A DNA stretch of 42,542 nt, from NCBI GenBank assembly GCA_030669585.1, contig DAOVDI010000010.1, forward strand, positions 1 to 42,542, given 5' to 3'. The notes beneath the pieces were generated by a model that had not been told where the DNA came from, searched no databases, and was given only the letters and a program-made list of their open reading frames with translations. The position numbers and the translations under genes were made by a program. This DNA comes from Acidobacteriota bacterium (GTDB lineage: Bacteria > Acidobacteriota > Aminicenantia > Aminicenantales > Aminicenantaceae). This document shows positions 1-9,288 of this stretch, piece by piece (within the stretch, counting starts at the first letter, position 1; each line of letters starts with the position of its first letter).

Positions 1-117
1 CCTGTTGAAGTAAGTGCCTGGACTATTTACGAGTCGAGGTTGATGCATCTGCAAGAGGCTGTTCGTGAAGCCGTATTTATATACTGCGAACGGACGGCAA
101 CGCAGCAGATGGGATAA
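1..117 (+). CDS. 3' end of an unknown gene, cut by the window edge
   Basis: Frame 1 is open from the first base to a TAA at 115-117 and encodes 38 residues ending in CERTATQQMG. The composition is compatible with coding sequence, and the reading ends well before the promoter-like sequence at 249-277. I do not recognise the family from this short tail. It lies upstream of a polyamine gene, but there is nothing to link its function to that. It could also be a chance open frame. Confidence 0.4.
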   Translation, partial: PVEVSAWTIYESRLMHLQEAVREAVFIYCERTATQQMG

Positions 118-248
118 GATCGGCTTGTAAATTGTTCAGGCAAAGCTGGATTCTATATAAGAAGTAATGTTAGGCTATCGGCAGTTTTTATGAATAAAGC
201 AGGCTAAGTGGGTCAGCCATTCATATTGTCTTATCTTGGATTGCCACC

Positions 249-277
249 TTGCCTTTTCGCTCCCCATCCTTTATATT
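249..277 (+). promoter_or_regulatory. Putative sigma70-type promoter for the 306-1429 gene pair
   Basis: TTGCCT at 249-254 and TATATT at 272-277 are separated by exactly 17 bases, matching the vegetative -35/-10 layout (4 of 6 and 5 of 6 matches to consensus). The start would fall near 284, giving a short leader that contains the strong AGGAGG ribosome site before the ATG at 306. Consensus matching only. Confidence 0.4.
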
Positions 278-305
278 GAAAAATGAGAAATCCAGGAGGT
301 TGCAG

Positions 306-881
306 ATGAAAAAATGGATCCCGATCATAATAATTTTCATTGCTGTGATGATGGTTTTTTATTTCTTGAACCAGGCCGGTCTTATGAAGACCAAGTCAGC
401 AGAAGAACTGGAAAAATCCATGGAAGTATTAGAGTGGCATACAAAATGGGTGAAAAAATACTACCAGCCCTGGCCTCCGAAACTGATTCTTGTTCCGGCC
501 ATTTCTTTCAAGATCAAAAATATCAGCGACAAACCCATGAAGTATGTTAATTTTAATGCCATTTTTCGCTTCAGGAACGACTATGAAAATCTGGGAGATT
601 GTTTTCTCGCCGCCATCCGCGCCAAACCGGTCCTGCCGGGGGAGATCAGTGAGGAAATCCTTCTTGTCAGCAATTACGGAGTGGAAGGGAAAACCAAGGC
701 ATCCTTTCCCAGTAATCCCAACTGGAAAGTGGTTGTCTGTAAACTTTATGCCGCTTCAAGTGGATCTCCGTTCATCCATCTGGGAGATTACACCATCAGC
801 AAAGAGATTGATTTTGAAGAACCTGAAGAAGTTGGTATAAAACCGACCGATAAAAAAGAAGAAAAAATAAGCCGCATATGA
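306..881 (+). CDS. Unknown membrane-anchored protein coupled to arginine decarboxylase
   Basis: I chose the ATG at 306 because AGGAGG lies 6 bases upstream; an upstream in-frame ATG at 249 overlaps the likely -35 box. The 191-residue product starts with a basic MKKW and one hydrophobic segment (about residues 5-22), so it is anchored in, or secreted across, the inner membrane. About 165 mostly polar residues follow, with alternating hydrophobic positions (motifs such as ISFKIKN and WKVVVCKL) suggesting a small beta-sandwich, and the tail is Lys/Glu rich. Its stop overlaps the start of the decarboxylase gene by 4 bases (ATGA), so the two are translationally coupled. No family is recognised and a role in polyamine metabolism would be guilt by association. 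Confidence 0.75.
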   Translation: MKKWIPIIIIFIAVMMVFYFLNQAGLMKTKSAEELEKSMEVLEWHTKWVKKYYQPWPPKLILVPAISFKIKNISDKPMKYVNFNAIFRFRNDYENLGDCFLAAIRAKPVLPGEISEEILLVSNYGVEGKTKASFPSNPNWKVVVCKLYAASSGSPFIHLGDYTISKEIDFEEPEEVGIKPTDKKEEKISRI

Positions 882-1429
882 GTATCGAAATACCGTCAAA
901 AGTTTTTTTAACCAGGGGGCACGGCCAGCACAAGGAAAAGCTGGCTTCTTTTGAATTAGCCTTGAGAGAGGCGCGCATCGCTCCTTTTAACCTCGTAAAA
1001 GTTTCCAGTATTTTTCCTCCCCACTGTCGGCTTATTCCCAAAGAAGAAGGACTGAAACAGCTTAATCCCGGACAGATTATATTCCTCATCATGAGTGAAA
1101 ACGTTACTGATGAAACTCACCGCATGATATCCGCTTCAGTCGGTGTGGCGGTCCCCAACGAAACAAAACATTACGGCTACCTTTCCGAACATCACAGTTT
1201 CGGGCAGTGCGAAAATGAAGCAGGACAGTACGCAGAGGACTTGGCCGCTTACATGCTTGCGACAACGCTGGGAAAAGATTTTGATCTGGACCAGATCTGG
1301 AATGAAGAAAAAAGTGTTTATGAGATATCCGAAGACATAGTTGTCAAAACACAAAACATTACAATGACAACATGTGGAAAGAACGGGTTCTGGACCACAG
1401 CTGTCGCTGCCGCAGTTCTCATCCCATAG
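878..1429 (+). CDS. Pyruvoyl-dependent arginine decarboxylase
   Basis: The 183-residue product matches the pyruvoyl-dependent arginine decarboxylase (PvlArgDC) family in length and key motif. The sequence KVSSIFPP (residues 41-48) contains the Ser43-Ser44 pair at which these proenzymes cleave themselves, turning the second Ser into the pyruvoyl cofactor and leaving beta and alpha chains. A later stretch FGQCENEAG (about 108-116) carries the family's acidic catalytic region. The reaction is arginine to agmatine plus CO2 in the cytoplasm, the first step of the agmatine route to putrescine and spermidine. The start overlaps the stop of the membrane-protein gene (ATGA). It ends with TAG 19 bases from the convergent surA-like gene. 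The identity is solid; biosynthetic use versus acid resistance cannot be decided here. Confidence 0.93.
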   Translation: MSIEIPSKVFLTRGHGQHKEKLASFELALREARIAPFNLVKVSSIFPPHCRLIPKEEGLKQLNPGQIIFLIMSENVTDETHRMISASVGVAVPNETKHYGYLSEHHSFGQCENEAGQYAEDLAAYMLATTLGKDFDLDQIWNEEKSVYEISEDIVVKTQNITMTTCGKNGFWTTAVAAAVLIP

Positions 1430-1448
1430 CCTTTATTATTAATCCAGT

Positions 1449-2429
1449 TTAGATGTAATCTTCGGGATTGGTAATCAGGATCTTGACATAACTTCGTGCT
1501 TTTAGTTTATTCAGGTATTCCTTCATCTTTTCCTGTTCCATCGCCTGATAAAGTTTCATCTCAATCTGTTGACGGGACTCCTCAAATGTTTTAAGACGGC
1601 TTTCCTTTTTTTCTTCCAATTTCAACCTGAACCATCCGCCCCGCATCTCAAGCCAATCTGCCAGTTCCCCCACTTTCAGATCTTTGACTGCGTCTCTCAG
1701 TTCCACGGCCAATTCGTTTGATTTAAATGTTCCAAGGTCTCCCTGAGTTTCTTTTTCAGGCCCTTCGGATAACTGGCCGGCTATTTCCGCCATATCGGCG
1801 CCAGCCGCAAGTTTTCCATCGATATCCTTTTTCTTGCTTTCCAATTCATCAGCACTGCGGTTTTCTCCGGATATATAAATAGCCCGGATCTTATACTCAG
1901 CCGGTTCGATAAATTCCTCCGGATGTTTCTTGTAGTAATCCACAAAATCCGAATCATCAATAACAATACTGCGGCGTATCTCGGTGAAAATCACTCCCTG
2001 CCTCATGAGATTTTCTTCCATTCGCTTCCTGAACACTTCAAAAGGCGTTCCTTGCTGTTCAACCGCCCGGATTAACTCTGCATCGCTCTTAAAGTCGTTC
2101 TCTTCTTTAATCTTATCCAGAGACATCTTAAGCTGTTCTTCGACATTCAGACCTTGCTTCCCTGCCTCTTGAAGAAGAAGGGCATTCGTGATCATTGTGT
2201 CCAGAATATGCTTTTTTGCCAGGTCGAACTGAGCCATGAAATCCCCGCCTTGAGACTGGGCTCTCATAGTTTGATAGAGCTCATCATAATTGGCTTTGTA
2301 ATCAGACAGTGTGATCACATCATTATTGACAATAGCCACGATAGCCTCGACAAGTTTCTGAGCATGGGAAAGCCCAAATATCAAAAATACGATCAGGAAG
2401 ACGACAATGAATTTAAACGATTTATTCAT
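1449..2429 (-). CDS. SurA-like periplasmic peptidyl-prolyl isomerase/chaperone
   Basis: The start at 2429 is preferred over an earlier in-frame ATG at 2483 because AAAGGA sits just upstream and the protein then begins with a proper signal peptide (MNKSFKF, hydrophobic core, SHAQ; cleavage near residue 23). The 326-residue product has a SurA N-terminal helix region (VAIVNNDVITLSDY) that binds unfolded outer-membrane proteins, then one parvulin-type rotamase domain (about 180-280, with GDLGTF) and a helical tail. SurA of E. coli has two parvulin domains; this one has one. It would assist folding of exported beta-barrels in the periplasm. The start overlaps the preceding isomerase gene by 8 bases, so mfd and both isomerases look like one operon. 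Confidence 0.85.
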   Translation of the reverse strand: MNKSFKFIVVFLIVFLIFGLSHAQKLVEAIVAIVNNDVITLSDYKANYDELYQTMRAQSQGGDFMAQFDLAKKHILDTMITNALLLQEAGKQGLNVEEQLKMSLDKIKEENDFKSDAELIRAVEQQGTPFEVFRKRMEENLMRQGVIFTEIRRSIVIDDSDFVDYYKKHPEEFIEPAEYKIRAIYISGENRSADELESKKKDIDGKLAAGADMAEIAGQLSEGPEKETQGDLGTFKSNELAVELRDAVKDLKVGELADWLEMRGGWFRLKLEEKKESRLKTFEESRQQIEMKLYQAMEQEKMKEYLNKLKARSYVKILITNPEDYI

Positions 2430-3447
2430 ATTGGATCCTTTGATAGGGAAAAGATAAATTTTCGGCAAGTATTTTCCACGCAAAATCTTCTTTCAACTTT
2501 TTGAGATGCTCATGCATCTTAATTTCGATTTTTTGGTCGATAAGAAGCGTTCTGATGTTCTCTCTGGCCTCTTCTGGGCTCTCCAGCTCAGCATCAAGCT
2601 TTTCATCAAGCCGGAAAATATGGAAGCCGTACATGGACTCCAACACATCACTTACCTCCCCTTTTTTGAGCGAAAAAATGACTTTTTCCATCTCAAAGGG
2701 AAGCTGGTTCATCTCAAAAACACCCATCTCACCGCCACGAGAAGCTTCCGCCCCTATAGATTTCTTGAGGGCGATCTGCCGGAATACAGCCTCCTCCGCG
2801 TTCCTTACCTGCTTCAATACACGGATCGCATCGGATTCGGTCTTGCACAGGATCTGGGACACTCTCACTCGTTCCGATCTTAAGAAAAGTTTCTTGTTTC
2901 CGGCATAGTAAGATCTGATCTCATCTATTGTTACGGTAATTTCCTTGGCCAAAGATGCTGTGTATTTCTCGATCAGAATACGGTCAAACAAACTTCGGAT
3001 CTCATACTCGTCGTTCAAAACATTCTTTTCTGCTGAAGGAACACCTCTTTGCAGCCTGTCAAGATAATCATGCTTTTCTTCATCCGAGAGAGAAATTTCA
3101 TCTTTTTCCGCTCCCTCCAACAGAATTTTTTCCTCTACAAAATCATCAAACAACCGGCTCAAAGATTCAGCAGCCAGCGTCTTAAAGTCCTCTCCGGCTC
3201 TGATCTGGAGATATTTAATGAAATCGGAATTGGTAAAAAATGTATCATTGACCTGAAGGATAAAAAGACTCTGTTTTTCCGGATCAGTGAGGGAATAGGC
3301 CGGCATATCTTCCTGAGCAGGGTTTTTGGTCTTCTCGCCCTCCCGGCAGGCAAATACACAAATGGCCGTGAGTAATAGAATAGTCCCAGGCGCTATTATT
3401 AAAATGCGGCGCCAAAGTCCATTTTTTTGGCCGGCTTTATTTATCAT
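2422..3447 (-). CDS. Parvulin-type peptidyl-prolyl isomerase, probable lipoprotein
   Basis: The 341-residue product starts with a basic, then hydrophobic leader (about residues 11-33) ending in VFAC, a plausible lipobox that would make Cys34 the lipidated residue. After a helical chaperone-like region comes a PpiC/parvulin domain (about 195-290) with the hallmark pieces RVSQILCKTE, GGEMGVF and YGFHIFRL. Such proteins catalyse cis-trans proline isomerisation and hold client proteins at the membrane. An AAGG site precedes the ATG. It lies 45 bases after mfd and overlaps the SurA-like gene by 8 bases. Family assignment is firm; lipidation is inferred from the leader only. Confidence 0.85.
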   Translation of the reverse strand: MINKAGQKNGLWRRILIIAPGTILLLTAICVFACREGEKTKNPAQEDMPAYSLTDPEKQSLFILQVNDTFFTNSDFIKYLQIRAGEDFKTLAAESLSRLFDDFVEEKILLEGAEKDEISLSDEEKHDYLDRLQRGVPSAEKNVLNDEYEIRSLFDRILIEKYTASLAKEITVTIDEIRSYYAGNKKLFLRSERVRVSQILCKTESDAIRVLKQVRNAEEAVFRQIALKKSIGAEASRGGEMGVFEMNQLPFEMEKVIFSLKKGEVSDVLESMYGFHIFRLDEKLDAELESPEEARENIRTLLIDQKIEIKMHEHLKKLKEDFAWKILAENLSFPYQRIQYE

Positions 3448-3492
3448 TAATAACCTTAATAATCCTTCTTTTAATATAGCTTGTTGATTATA

Positions 3493-6400
3493 TTACATAT
3501 CCGATAACTCATTCAAGATTAATATGGTTTCATCCAGGATGTTTTCCTCCCCCTCGGATAAAAGATTGAAACTCATCATACCCTGAGGAGTCATTGTCCC
3601 CCTGTGCCGGTTGAGGAGTCTTGGGATCCGGCTGGTGTCGGCACCGGATCGAGGGAAAAAATCGAAGATGATTTTTGACCCGATACGGTCAATACCTTTA
3701 ATTTTAAGGCGCTGAACCAGAAACCTGACAATCCCGTAGCGGAGAAGATTCCTGATCCCGGCTGGAAGCGGCCCAAAACGGTCTTTGATCTCTTCCCGGA
3801 TCCTCTCGATCTCATCAACAGTCTCAGCCGATGAGACCCGTTTATACAGGTTCAGACGCAGGTTGATCTGCGGAAGGTATTCCTCAGGAATTCGGATATT
3901 GACCTTTAGGTTCAATTTTGTCTTGAATTCTTCAATATCCTCGCCTTTCAACTCCCGGACCGAATTATCCAAAAGCTGCATGTAATAATCAAACCCCACT
4001 GCCTCAATATACCCGTGCTGCCTGGACCCAAAAAAATTTCCGGCCCCGCGGATCTCAAGGTCCCTGGCCGCCAGTCTGAAACCCGATCCTAACTCAGAAA
4101 ATTCCTTGATAGCCCTGAGCCTCTGCCGCGCAAGCGGCGTAAGCCCGGCAAAGGAGGGGACAAGAAAATATGCGACAGCCTGCCTGGAAGAACGGCCGAC
4201 ACGTCCCCTAAGTTGATAAAGCTGTGCCAGGCCAAAACGGTCGGCCCGGTTGACGATCAAAGTATTGACAAGAGGAATATCAATGCCGTTCTCAATGATG
4301 GTGGTCGAGATAAGCACATTATATTCACCATGGATAAAATCGATCATCCGCTTTTCCAGAACAGCTCCTGACATACGCCCGTGGATATAGACAACATCTG
4401 CTTCAGGAACCCATTGGCTGATCTTCTCCGAAATGCTTTGAATATCGTCAATACAGTTGTGAATAAAATAGACCTGTCCCCCCCGGACAAGCTCGGACTT
4501 GATCGCCCTTATTATCAAGTCCTGGCTGAAAGGAGTAACTACCGTGTGAATGGCCAGCCTGTCTTTTGGGGGCGTTTCAATAAGACTGATATCCCTCAGA
4601 CCTGTCAGGGACAGGTTCAATGTCCTGGGAATAGGGGTTGCTGTCAAGGTCAGTACATCGATGCTGGCCTTGATCTTCTTGAGCTTTTCCTTATGTTTGA
4701 CGCCAAAGCGCTGCTCCTCATCCACAATAAGAAGCCCCAGGCGTTTGAATTCAACATCTCCTGAAAGAATACGATGAGTCCCAATAACGATATCAACCAG
4801 GCCTGCCTTGATATCTTCAGTGACTTTTTTCCGTCCGGCCCCTGTCTGCATCCTTGTCAGGCTCTCGATCCGTAAAGGGAAAAGGGCTATCCGCCGGCGA
4901 AACGTTTTGAGATGCTGGCTCACAAGTACTGTGGTCGGGCAGAGCACAGCCACCTGATGTCCATCCATAACTGCTTTAAAAGCGGCCCTCATAGCGACCT
5001 CGGTCTTGCCGTAACCGACATCTCCCACAATAAGCCTATCCATTGGAGAGACTGATTCCATGTCCTCCGTAATCTCCTTGATAGCGTTGATCTGATCACC
5101 GGTCTCATCAAATTCAAAGCTTTTCTCAAAATCCTCATGCCAATTCCCGGCTGTAGCAAAGGAGTGGCCTTTAAGGGCTTTGCGTTTTGCATAGAGCTGC
5201 AGCAGTTCTTTTGCCAGCTCTTCAACGGCCTTCTTTGTCCGGGATTTAGTCCTCTCCCACTGGGGAGTTCCCAGTTTGTTGAGAACCGGCGCAGCAGTCC
5301 CGACACCTGCATATTTCTGAACAAGGTTCAGGTCTTCGACCGGCACAAAAAGTTTGTCATCATCTTTGTAGAGAAGCTGCATGAACTCCTGCGTATTTCC
5401 CTCGATCGCCATCTTGATAAGACCGCTGAAAATCCCGATGCCGTAACCGGAATGAACAATATAATCCCCTGCCTGCAAATCCTGAAAATGAGAGGAAAAG
5501 GGTTTAACCTGCTTTCTCCGGATAAGAACTTTTTCTGCCGTGAATATATCCTGTTCGGAAAAATATGTGATCCTGTTTTCCGGATAACTGAAGCCTTTGG
5601 CAAGCCTCCCGAGAAGAAGCGCTACAGCCACATCCCTGGGAACGTCGAAAGGGCCGGCCATTTCACAATGTGGAATTTCTTCCTGGGAGAGAAGAGCTGC
5701 CAGTTTGCGGCGTACAACCTCATTGGAAATATAGACGGCACATAGATCTCTTTCTTCCTGGTGCTTTTTTACATATTCCAGAAAGAATGGAATTTTGTTG
5801 TTGAATTGAGGTACAGACTGGAAATTCAGATGGACAGATAAAGTCCGCCTCCCAGACTGAGGAAAAAAGCTGTTCAGGTTGACAGTTTTGTACTTGATGT
5901 TTTCCCAGAGAACCGGAGGATATATTGCATCCGGGGACAGGGCAAATTTTTTCAGATTTTTTAATTCATTAAACTGGTCATTGAATTCTCCCAGAGAATC
6001 CTCCCAGTCAGATCCCACCTCATTCATATCATCCACCAGAAAGATAGCCTCTTTCAAATAGTGATGGAAAGGGACAAAATACTCTTTGTTAAGCAGTGCG
6101 GCATAAGCAAAAGAAGGAAAAATATCCCCGCTCCTGAGGGAATCGGTCTTTTGTTCAATATCCCTCAGATAAATCCTTGAAGCTTTCTGAAGAGCCCGGT
6201 TTTCCCACTCCTCAAAAAAGGTTCGGGAGTTGGGAAATTCGTAAAGAGCAGGAATTAAAATTCGGTCGATCTTATGAAGAGAACGCTGAGAAAAAGAATC
6301 AAATTTCCTGAGTGAGACAACATCATCGCCGCTGAATTCGATGCGGAATGGGTGGTCAGCCCAGGGCGAGAAGACATCCACAATTCCTCCCCTCCAGGCA

Positions 6401-6954
6401 TACTCTCCGTGGGAATTGGTAAGATCTTCTCTTGAGTAGCCGAATTCGGCCAGCTTATTCAGAAGCCGGTCACGACCGTATTTCTCGTTCAGAGCTAGTT
6501 CGACGAATGACCGTGAAAGGTTCTCTGGATTGGGAAATGGTTTAAGAAGCGCTTTTAGGCTTGTAATGATGAGCGCAGGCGTTTCATGAAGCAGGCTGTG
6601 AAGAAATCGCATCCTGGAAGAAACAGTTTCCAAAGAAGGAGTGATTTCCTGATAGGGGTTTTCCGAAAGTGCTGGAAATATGCCGGCAGTCAGCAGGGGC
6701 GTCGTTTCTGTTCTCTCCTTAACAGGATGAAGCTCTTCTAAAAAAAAGCGGCACTGTTCCCTGAATGGAAACAATGCGGCTGTGGACGGACGGATGAATA
6801 TAACAGGCCTCTGCACATCCCGGACCAGAAGGGCAAGCACATACGGTTTAGCAGCATCGATCACCCCGGTAAGACTTATGCTTTTGGTTCCTTCTTGAAC
6901 AGCGGAAAGAAGCTTTTTATATTGTTCTGTCTCTCTCAGAAAATCCAGCGGCAT
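3493..6954 (-). CDS. mfd: Transcription-repair coupling factor
   Basis: The 1153-residue product has the full Mfd layout and usual length. An N-terminal UvrB-like module covers about residues 1-330. The CarD-like RNA-polymerase-interaction domain begins at about 490 (GDYIVHSGYG). The RecG-like translocase has Walker A GDVGYGKTE (643-651), a DEEQ box (about 744-747), the TATPIPRTL motif and motif VI with RGRVGR (916-921). A C-terminal TRCF domain that masks UvrA binding follows from about 1000. Mfd displaces RNA polymerase stalled at DNA damage and recruits nucleotide excision repair. It heads a minus-strand operon with two peptidyl-prolyl isomerases, an arrangement also known in other phyla. 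The start lacks a clear ribosome site, and a TATGAT box lies only 9 bases before it. Confidence 0.97.
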   Translation of the reverse strand: MPLDFLRETEQYKKLLSAVQEGTKSISLTGVIDAAKPYVLALLVRDVQRPVIFIRPSTAALFPFREQCRFFLEELHPVKERTETTPLLTAGIFPALSENPYQEITPSLETVSSRMRFLHSLLHETPALIITSLKALLKPFPNPENLSRSFVELALNEKYGRDRLLNKLAEFGYSREDLTNSHGEYAWRGGIVDVFSPWADHPFRIEFSGDDVVSLRKFDSFSQRSLHKIDRILIPALYEFPNSRTFFEEWENRALQKASRIYLRDIEQKTDSLRSGDIFPSFAYAALLNKEYFVPFHHYLKEAIFLVDDMNEVGSDWEDSLGEFNDQFNELKNLKKFALSPDAIYPPVLWENIKYKTVNLNSFFPQSGRRTLSVHLNFQSVPQFNNKIPFFLEYVKKHQEERDLCAVYISNEVVRRKLAALLSQEEIPHCEMAGPFDVPRDVAVALLLGRLAKGFSYPENRITYFSEQDIFTAEKVLIRRKQVKPFSSHFQDLQAGDYIVHSGYGIGIFSGLIKMAIEGNTQEFMQLLYKDDDKLFVPVEDLNLVQKYAGVGTAAPVLNKLGTPQWERTKSRTKKAVEELAKELLQLYAKRKALKGHSFATAGNWHEDFEKSFEFDETGDQINAIKEITEDMESVSPMDRLIVGDVGYGKTEVAMRAAFKAVMDGHQVAVLCPTTVLVSQHLKTFRRRIALFPLRIESLTRMQTGAGRKKVTEDIKAGLVDIVIGTHRILSGDVEFKRLGLLIVDEEQRFGVKHKEKLKKIKASIDVLTLTATPIPRTLNLSLTGLRDISLIETPPKDRLAIHTVVTPFSQDLIIRAIKSELVRGGQVYFIHNCIDDIQSISEKISQWVPEADVVYIHGRMSGAVLEKRMIDFIHGEYNVLISTTIIENGIDIPLVNTLIVNRADRFGLAQLYQLRGRVGRSSRQAVAYFLVPSFAGLTPLARQRLRAIKEFSELGSGFRLAARDLEIRGAGNFFGSRQHGYIEAVGFDYYMQLLDNSVRELKGEDIEEFKTKLNLKVNIRIPEEYLPQINLRLNLYKRVSSAETVDEIERIREEIKDRFGPLPAGIRNLLRYGIVRFLVQRLKIKGIDRIGSKIIFDFFPRSGADTSRIPRLLNRHRGTMTPQGMMSFNLLSEGEENILDETILILNELSDM

Positions 6955-6963
6955 AACTTTAAC

Positions 6964-6969
6964 ATCATA
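6964..6969 (-). promoter_or_regulatory. mfd: Possible -10 box (TATGAT) just before mfd
   Basis: On the minus strand TATGAT (5 of 6 to consensus) lies 9 bases before the mfd ATG. The -35 position 17 bases further up (TCGCAA) is poor. If used, the transcript would have a leader of only two or three bases, consistent with the missing Shine-Dalgarno site. Confidence 0.25.
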
Positions 6970-6998
6970 AACAAAAGGGAGCTTAATTGCGACAAACT

Positions 6999-7032
6999 CG
7001 TTATCTCGTTTGTCTCGTTATCTCGTTTGTCT
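6999..7032. repeat. Two tandem copies of a 17-base repeat upstream of mfd
   Basis: CGTTATCTCGTTTGTCT occurs twice in direct tandem (6999-7015 and 7016-7032), identical base for base. On the other strand it reads as alternating CGAGACAAA and CGAGATAA units. It lies in the 115-base gap between the DUF5916 gene and mfd. It may be a short unstable minisatellite or a set of binding sites. Confidence 0.8.
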
Positions 7033-7069
7033 CGCCAAGGGGTAAAGCTTTAAGCATATGGCTCGAAAA

Positions 7070-9223
7070 TTACATTCTGAGCCAGTAACTAAATTTAATA
7101 AATATGCTGTAATTGTCCGAAGTATAAGTTCCTCCCGGCCCGCGCAGCAGATTGTTATCCAGCCCTAGAAAAAACACCGTCCCTGGCCTCAGTACATAGC
7201 TGAAAAGAAAACTGCCGTAGATCTGCTTATAAAAGTGGTTGTAATCTATGATCGCACGCACGGATAGAGTTTTGCTGAGCTGATAGGTCGTCCGTGTCCT
7301 CACTGCATTAAAATCATAGACCTGCTCACCGCCCCATTTGTCCCAGAACGTTTGCTTTGTAACATCAACTCCCACCTTGAGCCGCCTGTTCGGCTTGACC
7401 GTCGCGCCTATTCCATAGATGTTGCTGTATCCCTTGAAAGGGTCATCCGGGTCATAATAGATACTGTCGCCTGTCTGGAAAAAGAACCCGAAAGGCATCC
7501 ATTTAATAAAGAGCAGCTGTCCTTGCACTTCCAGCGAATTATTCCAGAATTCAGTTCCGCTATAATGCTCCATCCGATTTTTGTACTCAACTTCTATCTG
7601 GCTGAATTCCGTGAGCCGGAACTGCAGGCTGGCCCGCATCCACTGGTCCTGCATCATATCATCAAAGTATCCGAACCTGCGCCCCGCGTTAAATCTCAAT
7701 CCCACTTGGCTCAGGTATTTTTTGCCGGGATAGATCCGGTAACCACTGAAAATGCCAAAGGACCGGTAATCCACACGGTTGACAAACCCGGACAAGGCCT
7801 CAAAATCCGGATGCATCGCCATTCCGTAAAAGCCTGCATAAAAATGCTTGGTAGAATAGGAGAAATCTGCGTACAAGCCAGGCGCCAGAGATGTGGTCTC
7901 CTCGTCAAAACGGGTCTTGGAGCCGATCGCCTGGAATTTAAAAAAGAACTTATTTGCAAATTTAAATTGGCCGTCCAGGCCTGCCACCCGGTTGTAGGAA
8001 CCGTTATACTCCCTGTCGGTCAAGGCAAATCCAATGTAGCTCTCTTTAAAGACGTCCGCCTTGACACGGAATATGTTGAAAAGCGCATTGTGCTTTCCTT
8101 CGCCGCCGTTGCTTACCTCCCAGAGGCTTTCAGCCGGGCTTGTATCCAGCGCTGATAGCACCCCGTAGGTGAATCTGCCTACCTTTCCTGTCAGCTTGGC
8201 CCCGGCAATAGGGTCGTTGATGCGGCGTGTATAGACCATGCGGATCTCGGGAAAACGGAATATCTCCATCCCCTCAAGGAAAAAGGGCCTCTTTTCCGAG
8301 TAGTAGAGGGCAAACCGCTGGTTGACATCTATCTTGGGAGCATCCGCCTCGATGTGGCTGAAATCAGGATTGACCGTCATATCCAGTGTAAGGTCTGAAT
8401 TTATTCCCCACTTGAAATTGATCCCTGGAGAGAAATCGAGTTTTTCCCCTTTGGTCTTGAGCGAAGTGGCCACAGGCATGATCTCGAAATTCCTGCCTTT
8501 TTCGACCGGTGAGGTAATCTGCAGCTCAGCCCCCTGGGAGATGAGCCCGGGGATATCCCTGGAAATAGTGGGCCACATGATGATCTCGCCCGTACGTGCG
8601 ACCGTTCGCCCAAGCACAATATTCCAAACTTTATTTTTCTTGTCCGGAAAGCGTATGCTTTTGAATGGGATAGCTATCTCGACCGTATAGCCTTGTTCAT
8701 CGACCCTGCCGTCCGAATAAAAGACCGTATCCCATGAGTCGTCCATATTGTCGTCGCCGCCCTCTTCCAAACGCATCATATCCATCTGTATTCCGATAGG
8801 GTTGATTATAAAAGTATAGGCGCGGCGTTTCTCATTGAAAGTATCGATAAAGATGGTGACCCAGTCATCTTCTATGCAATTGTCGCGGGATGTGATGCTG
8901 TAGCGAAGTTTACCGGCTTCTGTGTCATAAGCACGGAAAGCAACATAAAGGTTCTTTCTATCATAGCCGATATATGCGACAGTTTTCTGCCCGGGAGCAC
9001 TATCCTCGTTGGGGATGAACTGACGAAAATTTTCGATCTTGAGCGCTTCCTGCTCCCAGAGGTAATTATCGAGCTTGCCGTCGATCTTAGGCGCTTTAGA
9101 GAGCAAGGGGATAGAAGGGATGTTTACAGGGACTTCCTGCTTTTTGGCAAAGACGAGCGGGCTGCTAAGAAGGCAAAAAACCATTCCTAATGTAATAACA
9201 AACCTGATTGAATTTTTCCTCAT
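7070..9223 (-). CDS. DUF5916 protein: CBM9-like domain plus outer-membrane beta-barrel
   Basis: The start at 9223 has AGGAG 7 bases upstream; an earlier in-frame ATG at 9253 has a poorly spaced site. The 717-residue product has a signal peptide (MRKNSIRF, hydrophobic core, cleavage after LVFA near residue 26). A carbohydrate-binding family-9-like sandwich (about 40-220) carries the typical KIDGKLDNYLWE opening and VEIAIPFKSIRF strand. The remainder is a long DUF5916 region rich in amphipathic strands with aromatic ends, finishing in IKFSYWLRM, typical of an outer-membrane barrel. The family is common in Bacteroidota, Acidobacteriota and Aminicenantes; its substrate is not established. It is monocistronic by spacing (115 bases to mfd, about 120 to wzt). 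Confidence 0.85.
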   Translation of the reverse strand: MRKNSIRFVITLGMVFCLLSSPLVFAKKQEVPVNIPSIPLLSKAPKIDGKLDNYLWEQEALKIENFRQFIPNEDSAPGQKTVAYIGYDRKNLYVAFRAYDTEAGKLRYSITSRDNCIEDDWVTIFIDTFNEKRRAYTFIINPIGIQMDMMRLEEGGDDNMDDSWDTVFYSDGRVDEQGYTVEIAIPFKSIRFPDKKNKVWNIVLGRTVARTGEIIMWPTISRDIPGLISQGAELQITSPVEKGRNFEIMPVATSLKTKGEKLDFSPGINFKWGINSDLTLDMTVNPDFSHIEADAPKIDVNQRFALYYSEKRPFFLEGMEIFRFPEIRMVYTRRINDPIAGAKLTGKVGRFTYGVLSALDTSPAESLWEVSNGGEGKHNALFNIFRVKADVFKESYIGFALTDREYNGSYNRVAGLDGQFKFANKFFFKFQAIGSKTRFDEETTSLAPGLYADFSYSTKHFYAGFYGMAMHPDFEALSGFVNRVDYRSFGIFSGYRIYPGKKYLSQVGLRFNAGRRFGYFDDMMQDQWMRASLQFRLTEFSQIEVEYKNRMEHYSGTEFWNNSLEVQGQLLFIKWMPFGFFFQTGDSIYYDPDDPFKGYSNIYGIGATVKPNRRLKVGVDVTKQTFWDKWGGEQVYDFNAVRTRTTYQLSKTLSVRAIIDYNHFYKQIYGSFLFSYVLRPGTVFFLGLDNNLLRGPGGTYTSDNYSIFIKFSYWLRM

Positions 9224-9288
9224 TACCAGTCTCCTGCATTTTTTAACATTCACCCTATATAGACGAAATTATGTATAAAAAGGTTTTA

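Noticed and set aside
7352-8155. Long antisense open frame (267 codons) inside the DUF5916 gene; similar ones at 15730-16299 and 25178-26182.
   Set aside because: They oppose genes with clear family motifs, have no ribosome sites, and their translations show no recognisable domain or membrane pattern. They are shadows of the real genes.
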